DNA of 64,000 bases, from the NCBI RefSeq assembly GCF_042242105.1, contig NC_092027.1, positions 13,820,721-13,884,720 of the forward strand, given 5' to 3'. The stretch is from Pempheris klunzingeri (taxonomy: Eukaryota > Chordata > Actinopteri > Acropomatiformes > Pempheridae). The translations under genes and the position numbers were made by a program. The notes under the pieces were generated by a model, which saw nothing but the letters and a program-made list of their open reading frames with translations, made no database searches and had not been told where the DNA came from. The stretch's first letter is position 1, and the number at the start of each line of letters is the position of its first letter. Positions 45,608-64,000 of the stretch are shown one piece after another.

Positions 45608-47149
45608 TTCATGCACATTTTATGTACTTTATTTGAATCCACCAATTACGATACAACTGTGCATGATTCAGATATTCATGGAGTTCATACATGCTCAATT
45701 ATGTGTAGAGAAAGCATGAGATGGAACAAAATGTTGCAGTCTCGCTCTTTTTGTTGGTAAAATTGCCATTTGCAACCTAATAACAACAACATTGTGAGTG
45801 TAAAAAATGTTGCACAACAGATAATGAGACATTAACACACAGAATGCTATGCATGTATTAAAATATACCAAGTATACACTCTGCTTTGCAGGCCATTGCA
45901 GCCTCATGTTTGCTACAAGAACATGAAGACATGTTTTATTAAAGATTTTAATAATTATAGCAGATAGTCACTCTAACACATTAAATATACCGTTTTATCT
46001 GTGTAAAGGACTTACAGTATTTTCTTGGATGTATGTAATGTTACCAGTTAACTTAAGGGGGCAGTGCAGACTCACTTTATCATTCAAACAGTCGCTCTTC
46101 ATATTCTTCAGATTTGGTTTGTTTGTCATAAATTGCACTACATGGATAAAAATTCCACAAATCTGGCAATCAGTTATGAAAATAATAAATGTATTAGTTT
46201 TTTTGAATTCTGTACTTGATCAAACAACTTTTGCTAGAAGGAAAGAACTACTGCATTGGATAGTTCATTTCCTCTGTAATACAGTAGAGGACAGGACACA
46301 GTCCCATATAGCAGCAATGGGAGGTTTGTTGTGATTGTGTCTGTAGTGTTTTGTTATTGTAACAACGAGAGAGCAGCTTTGCTGCTTATCTGGAGAGGCC
46401 CATGCATTTATTAACGATTAAAATCTGAAGCTTTCCATCTGCTATTAATGTGAAAGCAAACAAGCACATGGTCATATGCCATCTTGATAATTAATTTTGG
46501 AAAATCCATTGTTCCAAAGGTCATTATCAAGTGGCCATGCATTATTCATCAGAGGGAGTCAGTTTTAGAGAACTAACTTTGCCTGAAGCTTTACAGATTA
46601 ATTTGGCTAGTGTGCAGGATGCGGTGGGTAAAACCTTAGAATGAGTTGTTCATCTCTAAATCAAAAAGAAGTTTAGGAAACAAAAGTAAATTGATACAAT
46701 TTGATAAAAGAATAATTGTTTAAGTTTAATACAGGTATATAAATTCTGTTCTTGATGACTTTGATTAGATCCCATGTTAGTGTGAGAATTATGTAAAAAT
46801 TGTAACTTATTATGTATTATATAATTAAAATGTAAATGTATCTTAATCAAATAATTCAATGGCAATCACTGACTTGACGGCATGTAACTGCAATTTATAT
46901 GCTGCAATATAATGTTTTCTTCTTTCAATATAATAATCTTTTAACTGTCAATTATTTACTTATTTAAGTGATTGATTAAAATCATGTCTGGTAGATCACT
47001 GCTGTCAAAGAGCAATGACTGACAGCGACAACCTACCATGATCGTGGAAATTATTAACGTGGAGCCTATTGTCTAATTTGATTGGATATCGGATCTGGGA
47101 GGCGCGGCAGTTACATGATATGCTGCTTACTGATTGGCTCAGGCGCTTG
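45608..47149. other. 3' untranslated region and AT-rich intergenic DNA before fam126a
   Basis: Candidate poly(A) signals for the upstream gene are ATTAAA at 45,938-45,943 and AATAAA at 46,184-46,189. From about 46,370 to 46,960 the sequence is AT-rich with many TAAT-type motifs and no coding potential. Two reverse CCAAT boxes (ATTGG) near 47,080 and 47,132 sit just upstream of the presumed fam126a first exon. Confidence 0.5.
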
Positions 47150-47336
47150 TCAGTCTGTGGAGACCGAGTCTCCTCGTCCAAGATAGTCTGAGTGGAGAGA
47201 AAGTAATGAAGATGGAAGGAGCTGATGTTGATGAATTATTGAGGAGATTTATGGAGTAGCGTGGTGATAGCCGTTTCCTCGTCTTGTCGGAACGATAGAG
47301 GACAGCGATACCAGGAAATTGACAGATAGCATGCCA
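47150..47336 (+). other. hycc1: presumed 5' non-coding exon of fam126a, with upstream reading frames
   Basis: A GC-richer segment downstream of two CCAAT boxes ends at a strong GTAAGTAA donor (exon end 47,336). It contains an 18-codon upstream frame at 47,206-47,259 (MKMEGADVDELLRRFME, stop) and a second ATG at 47,331. In human FAM126A the coding start is in a later exon, as here. The left boundary is a guess. Assignment to fam126a is by strand and position. Confidence 0.45.
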
Positions 47337-49000
47337 GTAAGTAAACCGTAACTTCCCCAGTTTACTTGCTGTCGCGCCTTAGCCACGTTAGCTAACAAGC
47401 AAGCTAATCTGTAAGAAACCGTGGTGACAGCTCGAAGTCATTCAGCAAGCTGAGACAGACAGTGTGTGACCGCGGAGGATTCATTTACAGTGTCTGGCTG
47501 GTACTGGTTATTAAAACACACTGAATTATATGGCCATGGAAGCTAACGTTTGCCATTGAGCTACCGGTGCATTGAGACAGAATTTCACGGTGTGTTACCA
47601 GTTGTCATTGTGGCAAACTAGCTTGTTAGCAGTGCCCAGAGACAGGTTGAACAGATTTTTTTTAAAATCTAATTCATCTACAATAACAGCGGGGTGTGTG
47701 TGTGTTTGTCTGTGTGTGTAAGTATGTGTGTGTGGACTGTCAGGACATTGTTAAGATTCCTCAGGTGATGCGCGCGCGTGTGTGTGTGCCAGTTTGGCAG
47801 GAGAAGAGACACCACTGCAGGCTGGTATGTTAGATAATGCTTTGCTAGGAGTTTTCTAAAACCCATCATGTGATGCAGTTTTCTTTTTCTACCCAGACAG
47901 TCCAGGGGTTTCCCGTATGATTAGTGTGACGCTTTGCCGCAAAGCTCCATGGTAGTCCTGCTGTATGACATGAGCTCCTTCACTACTGTACATGCCGTCA
48001 AAAGTTGAATCATGTTTGTTTTACATTCTGTGTCCTTCACAAAGGCTCTTACTGTTTAAATAAGACGCTGTTTCCGGCTAAATTCACAAGTTGCCCTTTG
48101 CTCCTCTCTTTCTCTCTCTCTCTCTCTCTCAGACTCATATTTTATATCTATTTATGGGTCTGTTGGGTGGCTGATTGTGCACTGTTAAAGTGGTGTCTCA
48201 GTATGTGGATTTGTGTGTACATGTGTAAAATGTATGCGCAGGCTAGTTAATGTGTGGCATCCATTGCTACTAGTGTCTCGGGCCTCTTAATGCTTGTTGA
48301 CAGTGAAGCCCAGCAGGTCATAGAGTGAGAAGATCGCGTGGGCTTTGCTTGTCATCCGGCATCCCAGCTAGAGTCACCCATGCCTGGGGTTTCATGAAAT
48401 ATCCTGCTAATTTGAGCAATGATGACAGTTGCACTCCTTTCCCCTTAAATTTAATTCTGCACCAGAATCTCTACACACAATCACAACATAGGTGAATTAT
48501 AGATGCTGAGTTTGTCAGCTAAAGTATACGTTTGTAGGCATAGGTGCCAGTTGATGTAGCATACATTGATGTAGCTCCAGGAAAAATCTTGAAAATCAAG
48601 CTAATTATCTGCACCCAAAGTGATATTTGAATTAGAAATTTGAGGGTTGAGCATTTAAAGAATTGCATAAGTCAGAGAGGGGTCTAACTGTGAACATTTA
48701 AAGCTGAGACAAATGGAAAGAAAAAGGGGACATGAAAGAGAGCTTTAAAATTGAAAAATCAGTGATGTTAATCACTGGTCTCTTCAGGCTCACTTGCTGC
48801 AGGAAGACTGGGAATTGAAAGGGCGAGAGGAGGGACGAAGATGCATCACTGGCTTAGAGGCAGCGGAGAAAAGCGCGTAGGCTGCTATAAGAGGATTCCT
48901 CCCTGTCAGATCTCTCTATCTCTCACCCTGAGAGGCAAAAACCACACACACAAACCACATACTCTATTGTCATGTCTACTTAGCTACAGGCAGTCCACTG

Positions 49001-49180
<180 letters not shown>

Positions 49181-52100
49181 CGGAAGCAAAAAAGCCCCCC
49201 CACTCCTTTTCACCAAGGCGTGAGCAATCTGCTATGAAGAGGACCTCGGGGGGGAGAGCAAGGTGGGAAGTGATGATGCAACAGGGTTAGCTACAGGCAA
49301 AGATGGTCCAAATAAAGAAAATAGCAACAGACGGCATGAAAAATGCGCAATATAAACCGCAGAGCGGCATCAAAACAAAATACTGAATTCCTAGAAATGG
49401 GCAAACAGTGTAAACAGCTCTTAGCAGGACCAGCAGGTCAAGCTGTGAGCTCTGGGCTTATTCGAGGCTGTGCCCTTTACGACCACAGTTGCATAACCCT
49501 GCCTTCACCTTTACTTGGACACCCCACAGCTCCTCAAAATAGGTCCTTAACATATTTTGCTTCCCTTCAAGTTGAGACAAGCTTGAAGTCGCTGACCTAG
49601 TTTGGAAATTTTGGGTGGAGTCATATTGCCACAGTTCCTGGTTCTGACATAGGTTTGTGCAGTTAAACCATTTATTAGCGGTCTGGGTGCGTTTGTAGTT
49701 GAGTCAGCTGAGGATACTCTAGCTAGTTAAGTTTCATTTCAACTTATTACATCTATTTGACAACTCTTCACCTCCCTGTAGCTTTAATTCGCTGAGAGCT
49801 AAGTAATGTGGGTGTCATTATCACTATAAGCCTAACCAGTAGTTTGTGTGGCCTGCACCCTGTACCACAGGAAAAAGCAGCTGGGGCAGCTCTGTCACTC
49901 TCAAAACCACTCTCTTTGTCTCTCTCTCTCTCCCTTCCTTTCTTCCCTCCATTCAAGCCCTCAATCTCATTGGCCCACTCACTTCCTGAAAAAAGAAGTT
50001 TCCAAAGCACAAGTGTAATAGGAAATGAGGTAATGAGCAGGGAGGGATGTGCATGTGTGTGGGTGCTCCCCTTATTCATTCTCACTTGGACTTGCTTCAA
50101 TTCTCTCTCCTCCAGCTTCCCTGAACAGGTATGTTCTCACTTGACTATCGAGCACCAGAGGACACTCTGTGTTTTGGTAGTGCTTCTTACGTGTTTGTAT
50201 CAGTCCATGTGAAATAGTGTGTGCGTGTGTGTGTGTGTGTGTGTGTGGGGGGGGTGTTATTCAGTAACTCTGCCAGGACATGCAGGCACATTTACAACAA
50301 GGATTAGGAATGCAAACTCAAAGGAGACCTGCCTGTGTTGGAACAAGTCCTCAGAAGGAGGAGTCAAAAATAAGCTCATTTAGACTGCCAGGCTTGTGCG
50401 TGCGTGCGCGTGTGTGTGGCAGAGAGTTTAAGACAGAAGCGTGGGTGTAAATTCAGAGGAACGAGCTGTCAACTTTAGCTAGCTCACAGGAACAGGTTTC
50501 GACAAACCAGACATTGAATAAACACACTTGCACAGACACACTTGTGTAATGTATGACACATTCTGTCAGTCACTCCTTGGCAAGTGATTCCCTCTATCAG
50601 CATTGGTTAAAAAAAAACAAAAAAACTCAGGCTCCTAAACACATTGATTAGATCCATCTCTTGAGCCCGTTCAGATCTCAGAGAGGCGCTTGTCAGTATC
50701 TTTGCTTATCTCAGTGATCAGGTGGTTGTGTGGAACAGCACAGATTGAAACCTAATGAACTCTCCTCTTTTATTGACCCTACTGTCTCAAACCTTTTGAG
50801 TTAGCCATCCCTCGAGTTGTTACACACCTCGTTTATGTGTCCATTTATCTCTTCCTCAATTCATTTCACCATTGATCTGTGCCTTGTTCATCCTCCTGCA
50901 CCGCCTGTCTCTCCCTCTCCTGCATTTATCGTGTGTCTACTTGTTGATCATGTCATTGGTTTGTTACTTGTGCTTGTCAAGCTTGCTCAGCCACTTATCC
51001 TTAACACTGGTTATTCATGTGTATGCGTTTGTGCCGGTCAGTGTGGTTGAGCTTCACAGAAGCAGCTCACCAGCTGCTGCATCATTTGGTGTGTGTGTGC
51101 GCACGCTCTCTCTGGCTTATATTGATTTCTGCCATGATCTGTGAGTCCATATTGACATAGAGATGGCTAACAGTTAGCCATACTAAGAAGGAAGATAAAC
51201 ATCTGCCTGATAACATAATTATGCTCTATAGTGTACTCCCAGGGTGATTAGTTTTCTATTTTCCTCCACCAGTTGCTCGCTGCTGTCTGCAGTATGTCAA
51301 TAGAGCTTAGAAATCTTGGAGCCAGGGCATTATGTGCTGGTTGTACCACTGCCTCTTGTGGTTTTAACATAGTTTTAGATTGAATCCTAATCATTTTTGT
51401 GGGTGAGTAACGCAGAAGTTGTTCATTGTTAATTATATCAAAATTGGAAGGTTAAACAATTAGTGGATCGGCATGATATAAGTCATGCAAAACATTCTCT
51501 GGGACATTCAAGGACAATTAAACAATTTTGACAATACATTTTCTAGGTTTTCTCAAAAATTGCGTATCTTGGGGATTTAAAGTGTTGTTTGGTTAAAACA
51601 AACAATTGGATTGTGTAATTCCTTTGTACTCTTCATGTTTTTTGTACACATATGCCACATTTATGTGTCATGTTTTACATAATTCAAATTATTTTCAAAC
51701 CATATCTGCTGCTGCTTTCGTATCCCTGAAGTCAAGATTTAAGTTGCTGCTGAGGTAGGAAGCAAACATACAGATGGATGACAAATTAAAGGAAAATGTA
51801 AAGCATCTTATTAGAGTGTTAGGCTGAGCTTCATCGACAGCTTCAGTGCTCCTCGATATAAATTCTCCAAGTCTCCACTGCCCGACAGGAGGGATCAAAC
51901 ACCCTTTCTTTGAAAGTGCCTTCCCTCATTTGGTGTTTGGGGGATGAGAAAAGTGTAGGGAAAGGGTTGATCAGTATGTTTATCTGCACCCACTAACTAA
52001 GTAACTAAGCATTACTGCAGTCTGGTATGATACAGGTTATAAAAAAGCCACATCCACTCCCAACACATATATCCACTGTGTCACATTCCCCAACTGTGTG

Positions 52101-53689
52101 GAAGCCCGTCATGGGTGCTGTTGGAGTGCAGGCTAACATTTGCAGCTCTGGTCTGCTCTTTATTGGATTTCGGGAAAGTTTACACTCCAGCAACCCCAGC
52201 CAATGGTCCATATCCTGAAAGCTGTATCTTTTTTTTTCCTATAATGTGTTGGTGAGAAGGCTGACAATATCATGTATGTAGCCATCTAGTGCATATTTAG
52301 GACCCCTTTTGACTGGGTTCTCACTTCAGAACAAGTCAATAGGAAACAATAAAAAGTCACCCAGAGACAGTATCTCTAACCAATTCTTGAACCTAGGTTG
52401 AGATCTGTACTCTGCAAAGGTCATAACAAATTATTCATACGTCGATGCTCATCAGACCACTGACCCCTTGTGTGTTGCATGATAGAATCTGCGTTTATTA
52501 TGTTTTTTCTATTATGTATGCTTTTCCTTTAGTTTGTCGCCCGTGTGTATCTCGTACTGTAGGTGGGTGGCTGCTGATTTTAGTCCTCAAGTATCTTTTT
52601 CTGGATACAGATGATGCAAATGGCATGCCCCAGATGCCAGCGTAGACAGAGCTGACTGCTTAAAAGTGATTCTGTAGGAGGAGAGAACCCGTCCTCTTAC
52701 AAGAACGACTCATCCACACTCTAATCACAGCCTTTTACTTTGGCATTCAGTGAGCTTGCCATTGAAACGCACATGCTGGCCTTAGATATTGCAGCCCTCC
52801 TTGTTGTCTTCACCAGCATGAAAGAACAGAACAACTAGGCTTGACTGACACAAAGGACTAATTTCTCTAAATGGAGGCTATTCTGCTTTATAATCCTTCC
52901 CCATTTCATGAGTCACTGGCTCCCCTCCCCCCTTGTCGTTCCTGTTGTTGGTACAGTCCATAAATAGACACCTGGCTGCCATGGAGGGACCAAGCACCAG
53001 AGTAATACAGAATAAAGCATCTGGATGTGTGAAAGACAGATTAGGGGCTGGGAAGACGTAGAGAGAGAGCAGTGATGCTGTGTGGGAGGGTGATCGGAGG
53101 GACAGAGGGAGCAAAGCAGGGATGGGGAATGGAAGAGATGAAAGTCAACCATAAACATATTATCTACTAAGTGAAGCGCTGGTGAAAGAGTTTTAAATGG
53201 TGGAATCGTGCTACCTTTAGCTCAGATTTGAGTGCATGTTTCTGCATGATAAATGTGCACACAGAAGGACTTATTCCTCCCTCTTTCCTTTTCTCAGTCT
53301 CTGCTACTAGACATACCAAACATGGACTTTGTTTCTGCATTCAACCGCCAATTTAGCCTTGTGCTCACAGTTTCCTAGCGCAGACACGACAGAGCACAGA
53401 CACGACATACCCCGCAGTGAGAACAGACTGCTAGTGGAAAACAAATAATCCATCAGAGATGTACAAAGACAGTGTCCTTCTCCTCATCTGAAAGCATATG
53501 ACCATGGTCAGCCATTGTTTTATGGTGACAGTCACAGTGCAGAGTTAGTTAAGCTGCTTTAAAAAGACAAGAACTGCTTTACTGATTTAAAAAAAAAAAA
53601 AAAAAAATTATCTCACTCTTTGTTTAAATCATTGATTCACTGTTTTGCACCACATTATCAGGTCAAAATTTCAATTTGCCCTACACTTT

Positions 53690-53850
53690 GGTTTATGACC
53701 AAATGCATACCACTCCCATTAGCCTCAGCTGTACTCCATGTTTAGTACTAATTAGCCAATATTAGCATGCTAGCATGCTAAACTAAGATGTGTTAGCATT
53801 TAGCTCGAAGCACCACTGTGTCTTAAGTGTAACCTCCACAGAGTTACTAG
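53690..53850. repeat. fish interspersed repeat fragment (TTAGCATGCTAGCATGCTAA type)
   Basis: Contains ATTAGCATGCTAGCATGCTA and GTTAGCATTTAGCTCGAAGC followed by ACCACTGTG, which I recognise as a motif string found dispersed in many teleost genomes. Non-coding; class not certain. Confidence 0.5.
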
Positions 53851-54239
53851 CATTGTTTCTCTGTATATGACTTACCGATAGTTTCTTTCTAAAGCATAGC
53901 TGAATCGGAGCCATTGCAAAAGAAACAGATTGAATGTGCTTAATACGAAAACATGGTCACTGGATTACCTTTCTGTCTGAATTGAACAGCCATCCAAAGA
54001 AATACTGCTCTGTGTCGTCATCATCCCCACATTGTTGTTGTTTATTTTGAAATGTAGTTTTAAAAGACAGAAGATCTTTCTTCTAACTGCAGTGTTAGAT
54101 ATGAATCAGCAGATATGTTATTACACAGAGAGAGAATCACACTGAAATAGAAAAGAAGGTAGATTCAAACAAATTGATCACCAATACCAGTAGATCACCA
54201 GTACAAAAGAGAAAAGACTCGGAGGTACAAAAAGGTTTG

Positions 54240-54545
54240 GAATTGGCAGTTGCAAACTAACTGTAATGGCTGCAGCTAATCCTTTGTGGAAACCTCACCC
54301 ATCAGTACATCCACTAAAAGAGTTTGCTTTTGCCACCGAAAGGCTCATATTGGTATTTGAAGTGTCTTACGACATCATGGAAAGGATCCCTACTGAGAAA
54401 GACCTGTGCGATTTTTATCTCCTAGAACACACAAGTTGCCAGTCTGGTTGCTGTGACTTTGGTTATGTCACTTGGAAAAACAATTCAAGCCCAAAGATGG
54501 CAAATTTCGTCATTTCGAAAATATGTAAAGAAATAGGGCAGACAG
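54240..54545 (+). repeat. interspersed repeat sharing a segment with the 19.6-kb repeat
   Basis: The stretch CATCATGGAAAGGATCCCTA with CTGAGAAAGACCTG matches, in reverse complement, the sequence around 19,585-19,620. An open frame of 94 codons spans it (start MAAANPLWKPHPSVHPLKEF) but is best read as repeat-derived. Confidence 0.5.
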
Positions 54546-55119
54546 TGTAAGTGCTGTGATGGATAGCAAGGGATATCAAAAATAACCAAGCGCGATGAAG
54601 GCAGAGATGGAAAGAGCAGAGTGTTAATTTCACTCTGCTAAAGCAGGTAAGAGTCTGCTTTTCTGTCTGACTCTGTTTTAAAGACATCAGAACTGAACAG
54701 CATGTTCAACCATCTAAATTCTGCAATGCCACATTTTTTTTTGTCCTCATCAGTACTTCAACGGTGAAGCCAGCCAGGCTTCTCTGTGTGGGTGATTTTT
54801 CGATTTGCGAGCCTGAGTTGAGAACAGGTTAGGCACTTGATGCAGAGGTGTGTGTGTCTGGAGAGGAAAGAGAAGGCAACCAGGAGAGCGAGAGCGACTT
54901 ATGCTTCTTTGGAGTATTGAATTGATGCCTGGAGCCTATACATACACTATTCACCACTGCCATGGTACTGTTTGCTGTTTGCAATAGAATATTTCTATCA
55001 GGATGCCAAACAATGGAAGGCAGGTAAACGCGGAAGGAGCCTTGTTCAAGATGTGATTGCTTGGGTTCACTATATACTTGCTGTCGGCCAATAATTATGC
55101 AGAGTGTGTGCTTATACGG

Positions 55120-55187
<68 letters not shown>
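55120..55187. repeat. (CT)n microsatellite forming a splice-acceptor pyrimidine tract
   Basis: About 33 uninterrupted CT units followed directly by CGTAG and the first coding exon of fam126a. Confidence 0.95.
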
Positions 55188-55190
<3 letters not shown>

Positions 55191-55222
55191 GGTAGAGGTG
55201 ACTCCACTGCAGATGAGGGAAC

Positions 55223-64000
<8,778 letters not shown>

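Noticed and set aside
54266-54550. 94-codon frame starting MAAANPLWKPHPS
   Set aside because: Overlaps a dispersed repeat also present near 19.6 kb, lacks a signal for splicing or termination, and lies inside the presumed fam126a intron.

Overview
The window is a stretch of ray-finned fish (teleost, probably percomorph) nuclear DNA. Four genes are recognisable as vertebrate orthologues from conserved exons, most introns are short, the splice sites are GT-AG, dinucleotide microsatellites are very abundant, and the mobile DNA is of fish type (Tc1/mariner copies, an L2/Rex-like LINE remnant, palindromic MITE arms, fish interspersed repeats). Nothing prokaryotic is present. All exon limits were worked out by eye from reading frame, splice sites and family knowledge; in every complete gene model the exon lengths add up to a multiple of three.

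Layout. 1-1.8 kb: minus-strand 3' exon of an unrecognised gene carrying an in-frame 18-bp minisatellite. 3.2-13.6 kb: cspg5 (neuroglycan C), minus strand, 5 coding exons, 469 aa. 13.7-16.9 kb: CpG-rich cspg5 promoter region, then microsatellites. 17.0-18.9 kb: a Tc1 transposon sitting in the exact centre of a perfect 140-bp-arm palindrome. 18.9-22.3 kb: an apparently overlooked three-exon gene for a 52-aa single-pass membrane micropeptide, with a large interspersed repeat in its first intron. 23.1-33.15 kb: smarcc1 (BAF155, SWI/SNF), minus strand, 28 coding exons, 954 aa. 33.87-37.83 kb: aste1 (asteroid, XPG-like), plus strand, 754 aa, sharing a short divergent promoter with smarcc1. 38.9-43.4 kb: klhl7, minus strand, 12 exons, 611 aa, convergent with aste1. 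44.16-45.6 kb: unrecognised 251-aa gene, plus strand, head to head with klhl7. 47.15 kb to the right edge: hycc1/fam126a (hyccin), plus strand, truncated by the window end, with a second Tc1 copy in its last visible intron.

The genes are not one pathway: they are a neural proteoglycan, a chromatin remodeller core subunit, a putative structure-specific nuclease, a CUL3 adaptor and a PI4KA-complex subunit. cspg5-smarcc1 and klhl7-fam126a are neighbour pairs that I recall as adjacent in human (3p21 and 7p15); aste1 lies between them here. The most interesting item is the micropeptide gene, which is too short and too split to appear as a long open frame but has a TATA box, a good start context, phase-matched exons, strong splice sites and a poly(A) signal.
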